Below, piece by piece: positions 30,370 through 40,201 of a stretch of DNA of 64,000 nucleotides. Numbering within the stretch: the first letter of the stretch is position 1; every line of letters starts with the position of its first letter. Source of the stretch: Microvirga mediterraneensis (GTDB lineage Bacteria; Pseudomonadota; Alphaproteobacteria; Rhizobiales; Beijerinckiaceae); NCBI RefSeq assembly GCF_013520865.1, contig NZ_JACDXJ010000001.1:3643501-3707500 (forward strand). The letters run 5' to 3'. Under the pieces are notes generated by a model that was not told where the DNA came from, did not search any database, and worked only from the letters and a program-made list of their open reading frames with translations. Made by a program: the position numbers and the translations under genes.

Positions 30370-30630
30370 GGGATCTTCATCCGGCGTGAATAATGTGGAA
30401 CAATGTAGATGGGTGCTAAAGGCGGCAGGTCAGGAAAGCCCCGGCTTGCCATCGTCTCGCCGTCTTGCTGCGTTTGAGGAAGCGCGGGCATCCCGAAAAC
30501 ACATCGCTGAACAAAAGAAACAGCAGCGGATGTATAGGGGGAGTGCGGTCAGACGCCAAGCAGGTTTCCAGCCATGGCGGACCCGGGGGGCGTGCGCGTG
30601 CAGGCCGGTCGATGGGTCTCGTGGCGAGAG

Positions 30631-33105
30631 ATGAGTGGGCGGGATGCCGCGTTGAGTGCAATGCAGACATCGATTTCCGGACTGGATAGTCCAGCGTCCC
30701 TGCCAGCCTGGTCGCAGCGCCAGGTTCTGACGGCTTTTGCCCTTATCCTTGCGGCCTGGGCCCTGGCGGTCTCCATCTGGCCCCTGACCGGGACAGTCGT
30801 TCCCTGGGATTCCAAGAACCAGTTCTATCCCACCCTGCGCTACCTGGGCAGCGCCCTCGCCAACGGTGAGCTGCCCCTGTGGAACCCCTACCATTTCGGC
30901 GGGCATCCCTCGGCGGCGGATCCGCAGTCGCTGCTTTTCACGCCCACCATGCTCCTGTTCGGATGGCTCGTCCCCGAGCCGTCCATGCAGCTCTTCGACA
31001 TAGTCGTCTTCGCCCATTTCCTGCCCGGAGCGCTGGCCTTCGTGCCCCTGTTCCGCCGGCGGGGATGGCACCCGGCGGGCGCCGTGGTGGCGGCTCTCGT
31101 CTTCATGCTCGGCGGCTCCGCCACGGCCCGGCTCCAGCATACCGGCATAATCTTCAGCTACGGCTTCTTCCCCCTCGCCTTCTGGCTCCTCGAAGAGGCC
31201 CTGGACCGCCGCTCCTACCTCTATGGCCTGCTCTTCGCGGTCAGTGCGGCCATGATGGTCATCGGGCGTGACCAGGTCGCCTTCCTCTGCGGCCTGACGC
31301 TCATCGCCCTGGCTGCGCAGCGGATCTGCACCGCGCCTCGCTCTCTGGTCTATCTCAAGTCCCGCCTCGGGCTCTTGGTCTTCATGGGGCTGATCGGCGG
31401 CGCGCTTCTCGCCGTTCCGATCGTACTGACGATGCAGTTCCTCGCCACCTCGACGCGCCCCTCCTTCGGGTTCGGCGTGGCGGCCATGGGGTCCCTGCCC
31501 CCGGAGAGCCTGGCGACGATCCTGTTCGGCAACGTGTTCGGCTCCCTGCGCTGGACCTACGATTACTGGGGGCCGGACTGGCACAGCCTGTCCGAGGGAA
31601 CCTGGACCGACCGGGCGACGAACTACCTGTTCATCGGCACGGTCCCGGCTCTGCTCCTGCTCTGGCACGGGGTGGCGGGCGGTCGCCTGTTCGCCCGCGA
31701 GTTCCGCTTCTTCCTCGTGATGGGGATCGCGGCAACGCTCTATTCGCTCGGGCGCTATACGCCCGGCTTCGTCATGATCTTCGATCACCTGCCGGGTGTG
31801 GACCTCTACCGCAGGCCGGCCGACGCGACCTTCCTCATCAACATCGCCCTGGCCTTCGCGGCAGGCTATCTCGTCCATCGCTATGCGACGGAGGGGCTGC
31901 CGCAATGGAACCGGTCGGCCCTCGGCCGGCTCTGGGTGGCTCTGCCGCTCCTCGCCCTTGGCCTCGTGGCTGCGGCCGTCGCCAGCGCCATGGCCTTCGC
32001 CGTCAAGGGCGGCTTCGTCTCCCCGGCCCTGACGGAAATCGGCGTGAGCCTTGCCGTGGCGACCCTCGCCATCGTGGTCATCACCCGGATGAGCGGTGCA
32101 TCGCGCTGGCGCGAAGCCATCGCCCTCGTGCTCGTGACCCTGACGGGCGCGGAGCTGATCGGCCGTCACGCGGCTTCGGCCCTGAATGCGGAGCCCGCCG
32201 AGCGCTACACGATTTTCACGAAGCTGCCGCCGGAACAGTTGCAGGGCCTGCAGATCCTCAAGCGCGAACTCGCCGACCGCCATGCGAGGGGCGAATATCC
32301 CCGCGTCGAGATCCTCGGCCTGAAAGGGGCGTGGCAGAATGCGTCCATGGTCCTCGGGATCGAGGACACCATCGGGTACAACCCGCTGCGCCTCGCCGAT
32401 TACGAGCGCGCGATCGGCCCCGGCGAGAATGCGGAAGACCCCAACCTGCGCAGTTTCCCGACGAGCTTCAGGGGCTACAATTGCGAGCTCGCCAGCCTTC
32501 TCGGGCTCGATTACGTCGTGCTCGACCGACCCGTGGAGAAGCTGCCGCGCCATTTCCCGCGCCTGACCGATGCCGAGATCGTCTATGGGACGGGGCGGAT
32601 GTGGATCTACCGCCTGAACACCTCCGTTCCGCGCGCCTACGTGGCGCATCACGTCTCGCCCGTGAATTCGGAGGATGTGCTGGGCGAAGACGAGCTGCCG
32701 GAGTTCAATCGCGAGACGGAAGCCCTCATCGACAACGAGAGCATGCCCCTGCTCAAGGCTCCCTACACGGCGGCCGGGGCCGCGTCCGATGAGTCCAGGG
32801 GACAGGCACGCATCGTCAGCTACAGGCGCAACTCGGTCGTCCTCGATGTCGAGAGCAGCGACAACGGCATATTGGTGCTGCACGACATCAACTATCCCGG
32901 CTGGGAGGCCTGGGTCGATGGCGAGCGCCGGCCGATCCTGCGCGCCAACCTTCTGTTCCGAGGCGTCGAAATCGGCCCCGGACGCCATCGGGTCGAGTTC
33001 CACTTCCGGCCGATGTCCCTCGAGAATCTGGTTGCGGCCGCCTCCGATCTCGTCAAAAGCGAGGGCCAGCGGATTCAGACGGCGGTCGCCTCGCCGCCCC
33101 CATGA
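30631..33105 (+). CDS. YfhO-like multi-spanning membrane protein (glycosyltransferase-type)
   Basis: The roughly 824-residue protein has about 11-13 membrane helices in residues 35-520, then a C-terminal extracytoplasmic region. An early periplasmic loop contains PWDSKNQFYPTLRYL and LPLWNPYHFGGHP, the conserved acidic/aromatic pattern of YfhO and related GT-C type glycosyltransferases that use lipid-linked sugars. The soluble end includes HDINYPGWEAWVDG, common in YfhO tails. It may modify a cell-surface polymer. The start is ambiguous: in-frame ATGs at 30574, 30631 and 30661 all have weak ribosome sites. A secreted protein gene follows after 16 bases. Confidence 0.75.
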   Translation: MSGRDAALSAMQTSISGLDSPASLPAWSQRQVLTAFALILAAWALAVSIWPLTGTVVPWDSKNQFYPTLRYLGSALANGELPLWNPYHFGGHPSAADPQSLLFTPTMLLFGWLVPEPSMQLFDIVVFAHFLPGALAFVPLFRRRGWHPAGAVVAALVFMLGGSATARLQHTGIIFSYGFFPLAFWLLEEALDRRSYLYGLLFAVSAAMMVIGRDQVAFLCGLTLIALAAQRICTAPRSLVYLKSRLGLLVFMGLIGGALLAVPIVLTMQFLATSTRPSFGFGVAAMGSLPPESLATILFGNVFGSLRWTYDYWGPDWHSLSEGTWTDRATNYLFIGTVPALLLLWHGVAGGRLFAREFRFFLVMGIAATLYSLGRYTPGFVMIFDHLPGVDLYRRPADATFLINIALAFAAGYLVHRYATEGLPQWNRSALGRLWVALPLLALGLVAAAVASAMAFAVKGGFVSPALTEIGVSLAVATLAIVVITRMSGASRWREAIALVLVTLTGAELIGRHAASALNAEPAERYTIFTKLPPEQLQGLQILKRELADRHARGEYPRVEILGLKGAWQNASMVLGIEDTIGYNPLRLADYERAIGPGENAEDPNLRSFPTSFRGYNCELASLLGLDYVVLDRPVEKLPRHFPRLTDAEIVYGTGRMWIYRLNTSVPRAYVAHHVSPVNSEDVLGEDELPEFNRETEALIDNESMPLLKAPYTAAGAASDESRGQARIVSYRRNSVVLDVESSDNGILVLHDINYPGWEAWVDGERRPILRANLLFRGVEIGPGRHRVEFHFRPMSLENLVAAASDLVKSEGQRIQTAVASPPP

Positions 33106-33121
33106 GAACCCATTTCAGCCG

Positions 33122-34003
33122 ATGCCCTTATTTGACAAACAGCCTTTTGCCATTCTCGGTCTTCTCAGCCTGATCGCAGCCGGGCCCGTCCTGGCGCAGT
33201 CACCCGCCGTTCCCTCCATGTCGCAGAACCTCCCGGCGATCTCCGTCGGGCAGGTGGTGCTGAATGCCGGAGCGAATTTCGCGGGAAGCAACGAGCCGAT
33301 CCGCTCGGGCCTGGTGTGGCGGATCTTCGAGGATCGCGGAGATGCGTCGCAGCCCAATATCGTCGCCCGCTCCACGAGTCCCGCGCCGAGCTTCACCCTG
33401 TCGCCCGGCAACTACATCGTCCACGTGGCTTACGGCTTCGCGAGCGCGTCGAAACGCATCAGCGTGCAGCGCGGCAACCTCAACGAGCGGCTCGCCATCA
33501 ACGCCGGAGCCCTCCAGCTCAAGGGCGCCGTGAGCGGAAGCCCCATTGCGGCGAACCGCCTCTCGTTTTCCGTCTACGTGCCGGAGGCGCAGAATTCCGA
33601 AGGCCGGCTCGTGATCGCCGACGCCAAGGCCAACGACATGATCCGCCTGCCCGAAGGCACCTATCACGTGGTCTCCACCTATGGCGACGCCAACGCCATC
33701 ATGCGCAGCGACCTGAAGGTGGAATCCGGGCGCGTCACGGAAGCGACCCTCAACCATCGCGCCGCCATCGTGACGCTGAAACTGGTCGGCTCCGCGGGCG
33801 GCGAGGCCTTCGCCGGCACGGCTTTCAGCGTGCTCACCCCAGGCGGCGACGTGATCCGCGAGGCCATCGGCGCCTTCCCTTCCGTCACCTTGGCCGAGGG
33901 CGAGTACGTCCTGATCGCCCGTCACGAGGGCAAGGTCTATACCCGCGAGTTCAAGGTCGAAAGCGGGCTGGACCGGGACATCGAGATCATCTCGACGCCC
34001 TGA
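33122..34003 (+). CDS. Secreted beta-rich protein, unknown function
   Basis: The 293-residue protein has a signal peptide (FAILGLLSLIAAGPVLAQ, cleavage after AQ). The mature part is built of repeated beta-strand blocks with motifs like SPGNYIVHVAYG, PEGTYHVVSTYG and AEGEYVLIARHEG, about 75-95 residues apart, suggesting three related carboxypeptidase-regulatory-like or Ig-like modules. It starts 16 bases after the YfhO-like gene, so they are likely co-transcribed. The protein could be a periplasmic partner or substrate of that membrane enzyme. Confidence 0.75.
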   Translation: MPLFDKQPFAILGLLSLIAAGPVLAQSPAVPSMSQNLPAISVGQVVLNAGANFAGSNEPIRSGLVWRIFEDRGDASQPNIVARSTSPAPSFTLSPGNYIVHVAYGFASASKRISVQRGNLNERLAINAGALQLKGAVSGSPIAANRLSFSVYVPEAQNSEGRLVIADAKANDMIRLPEGTYHVVSTYGDANAIMRSDLKVESGRVTEATLNHRAAIVTLKLVGSAGGEAFAGTAFSVLTPGGDVIREAIGAFPSVTLAEGEYVLIARHEGKVYTREFKVESGLDRDIEIISTP

Positions 34004-34366
34004 CATTCTCGTCATTCTCCCCATCCTTCGAATCGTGTGACCCATGGAGCGGCAGCGGCCCACCTCTCACAGGTGGGGAGAGGACGAGCGCAGCGAGGGC
34101 GAGGGGGAGAGCGCTCTCCGGATGGACCTGTAACCCCTCACCCGCGCCAGACCCTCATGGGCTTTCGCTCTCGTCATCAACTTTTGCCCGATCCTACGAG
34201 GGGGAACGCGCGTGCATTGCATCGTAACTCGGGAGTAAGCTTCCCACTCGACTTCCGAGGACCGCTGAACCTTTCCCGCCTGGCGGCATTGACCGACAGC
34301 CTATGATTGGTCGCGCCGCCCATGAGCCTGAACTCCCAAGGCGTGACCTTGCTGGAGAGGAAGCTC
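34004..34366. other. Gap with purine-rich repeat-like sequence, no gene seen
   Basis: Bases 34060-34130 contain an imperfect dyad of the type GGTGGGGAGAGG...GAGGGGGAGAG, similar to intergenic repeats common in rhizobia. I see no coding signal with a ribosome site before 34367. Confidence 0.4.
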
Positions 34367-35740
34367 ATGAAAATCGCAGAGATCATGACCCGCAACGTCC
34401 GCGTGGTGAGTCCGGATCGGACCATCCAGGAAGCGGCGCGTCTCATGGACGAGATGAATGTCGGCGCGCTGCCCGTCTGCGACGGACGCCGCCTTCGGGG
34501 CATGGTGACCGACCGCGACATCACCGTTCGAGCGACGGCCGCCGGCCTCCCTCCCGATACGACCCGGGTGCGGGACATCATGTCCGACAATGTCTGGTGG
34601 TGCTTCGACGACGACGATGTGGGTCACATCGTCGAGCTGATGAGCGACCATCAGATCCGCCGCCTGCCGGTGGTCGATCACGACAAGCACTTGGTCGGGA
34701 TCGTGGCGCTCGGCGATCTCGCGACGGACCGCGAGGGCGACGCCTCCCGGGCGTTGCACCGCATCTCCACGCCCTCCGAACCCGACCGCACCGGCACCCC
34801 GACATCCGCCCGTGCGGATCAGACCCGAGGCGGCGGACGCGCCCGCCTGACCGGCGACGAACGCCGCGAGCTGGATCGGCGAATGAGAAACGACGATGAC
34901 GATTGGCGCCACCGCCCGCACGACTATCACGAGGACAGGCGCGGACGGGCCGAGCGCTCCCGCAATCCCGGACGCGAGCCGTTCCGCTTCCGCGAGGAGG
35001 ACGACGTGCGCGCCGCCTTCGGCAGCTTCGGCTATCCCGGCGAGGAAGGCGCCCGCAACGCCCGCATGCGCGGCGGCTACGGCGGCGAGGGCTACCAGAG
35101 CTACGGCGACGAATATGCGGGACGCGGCTCCGCCGGCCGGGGCTATCACCCGAAGCGCTTCGGCGCCTCGACGATCACCGGCGAGCGCGCCCGTCCCGGC
35201 GACGACAGCAGCGAGAACGATCGCCGCATGCAGGACCGCGAGCGCACCTGGAGCCTCGTGAACGAGAGGCGGGACCACAGCAATTACGGCGTGGGTCCCG
35301 GCAACACCCGCTTCGGCAACGACGCCACCGCCAGCCGGGGCGAGGTCCGCCGGGGCGAGCATCAGGGACGCGGCCCGAAAGGCTACCAGCGCTCGGACGA
35401 GCGCATCCGCGAGGACATCAGCGAACGCCTGACCGACGATGCCATGATCGACGCCTCGGAGATCGAAATCCAGGTCCAGAACCGGGAGGTGACGCTCACC
35501 GGCACCGTCCGCGACCGCAACGAGAAGCGGCGCGCCGAGGATCTGACGGAATCCGTGTCGGGCGTGAGCCACGTGCAGAACAACCTGCGCGTCGGCCAGC
35601 GGCAGGGCACGCACGCCACGGGCACCGAGGCAGGCGATGCGGGCGCAGCGACCGGCAACCCCGGCAGCGGCACGGCGGGAACGACCGCCGGAACGGCTTC
35701 GGGTGGTCGCACGACGGGGCGGCAGCGGCAGACGAGTTGA
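34367..35740 (+). CDS. CBS-pair protein fused through a low-complexity linker to a BON domain
   Basis: The 457-residue protein starts at ATG 34367, with GGAGAGG six bases upstream. Residues 1-125 form two CBS domains (KIAEIMTRNVRVVSPD, GMVTDRDITVRATAAG, RRLPVVDHDKHLVGIVALGD) that usually bind adenosine nucleotides. Residues about 150-330 are a hydrophilic Arg/Asp/Gly-rich linker (GYGGEGYQSYGDEYAG). Residues about 335-410 are a BON domain (REDISERLTDDAMIDASEI, VTLTGTVRDRNEKRRAED), which binds phospholipids or membranes. The tail is Gly/Thr-rich. No signal peptide is seen, so it is probably cytosolic and stress-related. Confidence 0.85.
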   Translation: MKIAEIMTRNVRVVSPDRTIQEAARLMDEMNVGALPVCDGRRLRGMVTDRDITVRATAAGLPPDTTRVRDIMSDNVWWCFDDDDVGHIVELMSDHQIRRLPVVDHDKHLVGIVALGDLATDREGDASRALHRISTPSEPDRTGTPTSARADQTRGGGRARLTGDERRELDRRMRNDDDDWRHRPHDYHEDRRGRAERSRNPGREPFRFREEDDVRAAFGSFGYPGEEGARNARMRGGYGGEGYQSYGDEYAGRGSAGRGYHPKRFGASTITGERARPGDDSSENDRRMQDRERTWSLVNERRDHSNYGVGPGNTRFGNDATASRGEVRRGEHQGRGPKGYQRSDERIREDISERLTDDAMIDASEIEIQVQNREVTLTGTVRDRNEKRRAEDLTESVSGVSHVQNNLRVGQRQGTHATGTEAGDAGAATGNPGSGTAGTTAGTASGGRTTGRQRQTS

Positions 35741-35766
35741 TCCGTCCGATCAACTCCACCCTCAGC

Positions 35767-35961
35767 GTCATTCCCGGCCGGAGCGTCAGCGGAGGGGAAG
35801 GGAATCCACGATCAGGCGCAACGCTCTGGATCCCCTTCCCGCACTGCGCGCGCCGGGGATGACACCCATCACGTCATCACCGGCCTCGTGCCCGTGATCT
35901 CGATTGGAAAAGTGCATCGCTTCACGGAAACGGGATGGCCGGCACACGGCCGGCCATGACG
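35767..35961. repeat. Composite palindromic intergenic repeat, copy B
   Basis: The best preserved copy. The first dyad has arms GAGGGGAAGGGAATCC and GGATCCCCTTCCC and is bounded by GTCATTCCCGG and CCGGGGATGAC. The second has arms GTCATCACCGGCC and GGCCGGCCATGAC. It lies between the CBS-BON gene and thrS. Related to copies at 18763 and 44873. Confidence 0.75.
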
Positions 35962-35981
35962 TGGGAGTTATGGTTTCAACA

Positions 35982-36017
35982 GAAAAGGCGGCGCTTCCTT
36001 TCGGAGGCACCGCCTTT
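35982..36017 (-). terminator. Rho-independent terminator of thrS
   Basis: AAAGGCGG/CCGCCTTT stem extended inward by GCTTCC/GGAGGC with a four-base loop. On the minus strand it ends in TTTT, just past the thrS stop. Confidence 0.8.
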
Positions 36018-36035
36018 CCTTCATCCGATCAGATT

Positions 36036-38048
36036 TTATGCGACCGTCCGCTCGACCACGTGATGTCCGTCGAGGGTGGCATGGCCTTCCGGCTCCGATA
36101 CGGCCTTGGCCTGGCGTCGGCGGTCCGGCGTGACGGCCTCGGCGGCGAGAACCTTCAGGGCCTCGTCGAGGGTCATGGTCTGCTGGTTGGGGCTGCCCAG
36201 GCGGCGGATCGACACCGTCCGCTCGGCGGCCTCCTTGCGGCCCACCACGAGAAGCACCGGGACCTTCACGAGCGAATGCTCGCGGACCTTGTAATTGATC
36301 TTCTCGTTGCGGAGATCCGCCTCTACGCGCAGGCCTGCGGCCTCGGCGGCGCGCACCACTTCCATGGCGTATTCATCGCCCTCGGACGTGATGGTGGCGA
36401 CGACCGCCTGCACGGGCGCGAGCCAGAGCGGGAAGTGACCGGCGAAATGCTCGATCAGGATGCCGGTGAAGCGCTCCATGGAGCCGCAGATCGCGCGGTG
36501 CACCATGACGGGCGTCTTCTTCTGGCCGTCCGCGTCGACATAGAACGCGCCGAACCGCTCCGGCAGGTTGAAGTCCACCTGCGTGGTGCCGCACTGCCAG
36601 TCGCGGCCGATGGCGTCGCGCAGCACGTACTCGAACTTGGGCCCGTAGAAGGCGCCCTCACCCGGGTTGATCGCCGTCTTGATGCGCCCGCCGGACTGGT
36701 CCTCGATCTGCTTGAGCACGCGGGTCATCACGTCTTCCGCATGATCCCACATTTCGTCGGTGCCGACGCGCTTCTCGGGACGGGTCGAGAGCTTCACGAC
36801 GATCTCGTCGAAGCCGAAATCGGCATAGGTCGAGAGGATCAGGTCGTTGATCTTCAGACACTCGGCAGCCAGCTGATCTTCCGTGCAGAAGATATGCGCG
36901 TCGTCCTGCGTGAAGCCGCGCACGCGCATGAGGCCGTGCAGCGCGCCCGACGGTTCGTAGCGGTGCACGTTGCCGAACTCGGCCAGGCGCAGCGGCAGAT
37001 CGCGGTAGGACTTCAGGCCGTGCTTGAAGATCTGCACGTGCCCCGGGCAGTTCATCGGCTTGATCGCGAAGACGCGGTCGTCCTCGGTCTGGGTCGCGAA
37101 CATGTTCTCGCGGTACCAGCCCCAGTGGCCGGAGGTCTCCCAGAGGGCCTTGTCGAGGATCTGCGGCGCGTTCACCTCCTGGTAGGTGCCCTTCAGGCGG
37201 CGGCGCATGTAGGAGATCAGCTCCTGGAACACCGTCCAGCCCTTCGGGTGCCAGAAGACGACGCCCGGCCCCTCTTCCTGGAAATGGAACAGGTCCATCT
37301 CGCGGCCCAGGCGGCGATGGTCGCGCTTCTCGGCTTCCTCGAGCTGGCGGATGTAGTTGTCGAGATCCTCCTGGTTCGCCCAGGCGGTCGCGTAGATGCG
37401 GGTCAGCATCGCGTTGTTCGAGTCGCCACGCCAATAGGCGCCCGCCACCTTCATGAGCTTGAAGGCGTTGCCGACCTTGCCCGTGGAGGTCATGTGCGGG
37501 CCGCGGCAGAGGTCGAACCAGTCGCCCTGGAAGTAGATCTTGAGGTCCTGGCCCTCCGGGATCGCGTCCACGAGCTCGACCTTGTAGGCCTCGCCCTTCT
37601 CGGCGAACACCTTCTTGGCCTTGTCGCGGCTCCAGACCTCTTTCGTGAAGGGCTTATCCCGCGCGATGATCTCGCGCATCTTCGCCTCGATGGCGGGGAA
37701 ATCCTCGGGCGTGAAGGGCTCGTTGCGGGCGAAATCGTAGTAGAAGCCGTTCTCGATCACGGGACCGATGGTCACCTGTGTGCCGGGAAAAAGCTCCTGC
37801 ACCGCTTCCGCGAGCACGTGCGCGGCATCGTGCCGGATCAGCTCCAGGGAACGGGGATCCTCGCGGTTCAGGAATTCGATCCTGGCATCGCGGGTGATCG
37901 GATCGCCGAGATCGGCGACCGTGCCGTCGAGGGCCATGGCGACCGTGCGCTTGGCCAGGGACTTGGCAATGCCTTCCACGATCTCGCGGCCGGTGATGCC
38001 GGATTCGTACTGGCGCTCGGCGCCATCGGGGAATGTCAGGGTAATCAT
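36036..38048 (-). CDS. thrS: Threonyl-tRNA synthetase
   Basis: The 670-residue class II synthetase charges tRNA-Thr. It has an N-terminal TGS domain ([16 protein letters not shown]), the editing domain ([19 protein letters not shown], with the SAD-type [11 protein letters not shown] zinc/editing motif), the catalytic core (motif 2 region [29 protein letters not shown]) and an anticodon-binding C-terminus ([12 protein letters not shown]). I chose ATG 38048, eight bases after AGGAGA, not the TTG one codon earlier. It is last in a run nifU-like, yidD, thrS on the minus strand. Confidence 0.97.
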   Translation of the reverse strand: MITLTFPDGAERQYESGITGREIVEGIAKSLAKRTVAMALDGTVADLGDPITRDARIEFLNREDPRSLELIRHDAAHVLAEAVQELFPGTQVTIGPVIENGFYYDFARNEPFTPEDFPAIEAKMREIIARDKPFTKEVWSRDKAKKVFAEKGEAYKVELVDAIPEGQDLKIYFQGDWFDLCRGPHMTSTGKVGNAFKLMKVAGAYWRGDSNNAMLTRIYATAWANQEDLDNYIRQLEEAEKRDHRRLGREMDLFHFQEEGPGVVFWHPKGWTVFQELISYMRRRLKGTYQEVNAPQILDKALWETSGHWGWYRENMFATQTEDDRVFAIKPMNCPGHVQIFKHGLKSYRDLPLRLAEFGNVHRYEPSGALHGLMRVRGFTQDDAHIFCTEDQLAAECLKINDLILSTYADFGFDEIVVKLSTRPEKRVGTDEMWDHAEDVMTRVLKQIEDQSGGRIKTAINPGEGAFYGPKFEYVLRDAIGRDWQCGTTQVDFNLPERFGAFYVDADGQKKTPVMVHRAICGSMERFTGILIEHFAGHFPLWLAPVQAVVATITSEGDEYAMEVVRAAEAAGLRVEADLRNEKINYKVREHSLVKVPVLLVVGRKEAAERTVSIRRLGSPNQQTMTLDEALKVLAAEAVTPDRRRQAKAVSEPEGHATLDGHHVVERTVA

Positions 38049-38122
38049 CAAAATGTCTCCTGGCTCACTCCTGCCAACGGAGCAGGTAAGCGGGGGCCGA
38101 CGGCGAGTTGGGAAAGGCGAAT

Positions 38123-38452
38123 TCAGCCGCCGTCAGGTTCGACTGAATCGCAGGTGATCGGGGGAGCGTTCACGCCCCGCCAGCGACCATAGGCCCAGGG
38201 CTTATACCAGGCCGAGCCGTCGGGCAACGTTTCGGGCACCAGATCGAGGCCATGCGTCCCGAAGGGGCCGCAGCGGCAGATGCGGGCGAGCCCCATCCAG
38301 CCGCCCGGCCAGAATCCGTGCCGCTGGATCGCCTCGTCCGTGTATTCCGAACAGGACGGCAGATGGCGGCACTGGCGGCCGATCAATCCGGACAGGCTCA
38401 GCTGGTAGCCGCGGATCGCCCAATGGGCCGCCTGCTGGACCGGGCTCGGCAT
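38123..38452 (-). CDS. yidD: Membrane protein insertion efficiency factor YidD
   Basis: The 109-residue protein has the conserved YidD pattern [28 protein letters not shown] and [15 protein letters not shown]. The cysteines and amphipathic N-terminal helix are intact. YidD sits at the inner membrane and assists YidC-mediated insertion. Elsewhere it is often found by rpmH-rnpA-yidC; here it abuts the nifU-like gene (TAA directly followed by ATG). Confidence 0.95.
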   Translation of the reverse strand: MPSPVQQAAHWAIRGYQLSLSGLIGRQCRHLPSCSEYTDEAIQRHGFWPGGWMGLARICRCGPFGTHGLDLVPETLPDGSAWYKPWAYGRWRGVNAPPITCDSVEPDGG

Positions 38453-38899
38453 TTATTCAGCGCTCGCCGAGCGCCGGGCCTCGACCTGGTCGAGGGCGTC
38501 GACAACGGCATCGAAGGTGAGCAGGATCGAGGCGTGGCGTGCCTTATACTCCCGCAGGGGCTCCAGGACCTTGAGGTCTTCCCATTTGCCGGCGGGAGCC
38601 TCTCCACCGGCCTTCAGCAGACGACTTGCCGCATCGCGGACGTCGCGAAGCTCCTCTATGGTTGCGCCGATTATATTCCGCCCCATGATGGACGATGAGG
38701 CTTGGCCGAGGGCGCAAGCCTTTACGTCATGGGCAAAAGCCGTCACGACATCGCCTTCGAGCTTGATGTAGACCGTCACGGTCGAGCCGCAGAGCTTGGA
38801 GCGGGCCGTCGCAGACGCATCGGGCGTGGGAAGCCTCCCCAGATGCGGGATATCGGCGGCCAGTTCGAGAATGCGCCGGCTGTAGATGTCGTTCAGCAT
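38453..38899 (-). CDS. NifU/IscU-like iron-sulfur cluster scaffold
   Basis: The 148-residue protein of the IscU/NifU N-terminal family has cluster-ligand positions in SKLCGSTVTVYIKLEG, DVKACALGQASSSIM and a late EYKARHASILLTFDA. The third cysteine of the IscU triad is replaced, a state common in rhizobial copies. It is probably a scaffold or chaperone for Fe-S assembly. It is first in the run with yidD and thrS, and divergent from folE. Confidence 0.85.
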   Translation of the reverse strand: MLNDIYSRRILELAADIPHLGRLPTPDASATARSKLCGSTVTVYIKLEGDVVTAFAHDVKACALGQASSSIMGRNIIGATIEELRDVRDAASRLLKAGGEAPAGKWEDLKVLEPLREYKARHASILLTFDAVVDALDQVEARRSASAE

Positions 38900-39058
38900 A
38901 TCGTCTCATGACATGACGGTTGGGAATGTGCTCATATACCTATATAAGCGCCGTGATAGAGTTCTGCGATATTGGCCACATGGCGCTGAATGGAAAGAAA
39001 TTGGAAACTGCCGGGCGGCCAAGCTTCCTCGGTGCAAAGTTGAGAAAAGAGGCTCCAC

Positions 39059-39694
39059 GTGAGTGATGTGGTTAAGTCCCTGTCCACGCGTCTGACGACC
39101 GCTGCCGACAAGCCGGTTTCATCCCCGACCCGGGAGGAAGCCGAAGCGGCTGTTCGCACCCTGCTCCGGTGGGCAGGGGACGACCCGAGCCGCGAGGGCC
39201 TGCAGGACACGCCCAAGCGCGTCGTCAAGGCATTCCGGGAATTCTACTCCGGGTACAACGAGGATCCGTCGGAAATCCTCGACAAGATCTTCGCCGAGGT
39301 CGAGGGCTACGACGATATCGTGCTCGTGCGCGACATCCCCTTCTACTCCCATTGCGAGCACCACATGGTGCCGTTCTACGGCGTCGCGCATGTGGCTTAT
39401 TACCCCACCAAGGGCGTCGTCGGCCTGTCCAAGCTCGCCCGCCTCGTGGACGCCTATGCCCGCCGGCTGCAGACCCAGGAGACCATGACCTCGCAGATCG
39501 CCAGGGCGATGGTCGAGGCCCTGGACCCGCGCGGCGTCGCCGTCATGATCGAGGCCGAACATATGTGCATGTCCATGCGCGGCATCCAGAAGGCGGGCGC
39601 CCTGACGCTGACCACCCAGTTCACCGGTGTCTTCAAGGAGGATCCGGCCGAGCAGGTGCGCTTCCTCACGCTCGTGCGGAACGGCCGGGGCTGA
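39059..39694 (+). CDS. folE: GTP cyclohydrolase I (FolE1)
   Basis: The 211-residue enzyme converts GTP to 7,8-dihydroneopterin triphosphate, the first step of folate synthesis. Zinc and catalytic residues are in [15 protein letters not shown] and in [10 protein letters not shown]; the substrate-binding [10 protein letters not shown] is also intact. The start is GTG 39059 with GAGG five bases upstream. It is followed after 8 bases by hisI, so they are one operon. Confidence 0.96.
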   Translation: MSDVVKSLSTRLTTAADKPVSSPTREEAEAAVRTLLRWAGDDPSREGLQDTPKRVVKAFREFYSGYNEDPSEILDKIFAEVEGYDDIVLVRDIPFYSHCEHHMVPFYGVAHVAYYPTKGVVGLSKLARLVDAYARRLQTQETMTSQIARAMVEALDPRGVAVMIEAEHMCMSMRGIQKAGALTLTTQFTGVFKEDPAEQVRFLTLVRNGRG

Positions 39695-39702
39695 CATTTC
39701 CC

Positions 39703-40119
39703 ATGAGCCTATTCGGGTCCAATCCCTTCCCCGCCCCCGGCCCCAAGGCCGAGCTCGAGGAAGGAGCCGTCCTGTCGCCCCGCTTCGGGGCGGACGGGCT
39801 GATCACCTGCGTCACCACGGATGCCGCGACCGGCGAGATCCTCATGGTCGCCCACATGAATGCCGAGGCCCTGGAGAAGACCATCGAGACCGGCGAAGCC
39901 TGGTACTGGTCGCGCTCGCGCGGGGAGCTCTGGCACAAGGGGGCGACCAGCGGACAGATCCAGACGGTCAAGGAGATGCGGATCGACTGCGACCAGGACG
40001 CCCTGCTGCTGAAGGTCGAGGTCGCCGGCGACGGCGGCTGCTGCCACACCGGGCGCCGTTCATGCTTCTATCGCAAGGTCGAGTCTTCCGGCGCCGCCGC
40101 TCGGCTCGTCGTCGATTGA
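39703..40119 (+). CDS. hisI: Phosphoribosyl-AMP cyclohydrolase
   Basis: The 138-residue stand-alone HisI opens the purine ring of phosphoribosyl-AMP in histidine synthesis. Metal ligands are in [11 protein letters not shown] and [13 protein letters not shown]. The [17 protein letters not shown] segment is diagnostic. There is no fused HisE domain, as usual in alphaproteobacteria. It is co-transcribed with folE. Confidence 0.96.
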   Translation: MSLFGSNPFPAPGPKAELEEGAVLSPRFGADGLITCVTTDAATGEILMVAHMNAEALEKTIETGEAWYWSRSRGELWHKGATSGQIQTVKEMRIDCDQDALLLKVEVAGDGGCCHTGRRSCFYRKVESSGAAARLVVD

Positions 40120-40201
40120 GTCGGCAGCCCCTCGAATGTGCGGGGCTGCCGTCGTCCGGCACGCGGGTGCAGTTTCCGGATCTTCGGGTTAGGAAGGCCC
40201 G

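Noticed and set aside
32675..33121. Upstream extension of the secreted protein to 442 residues
   Set aside because: It overlaps the end of the YfhO-like gene in another frame and would bury the signal peptide, which begins at 33122.
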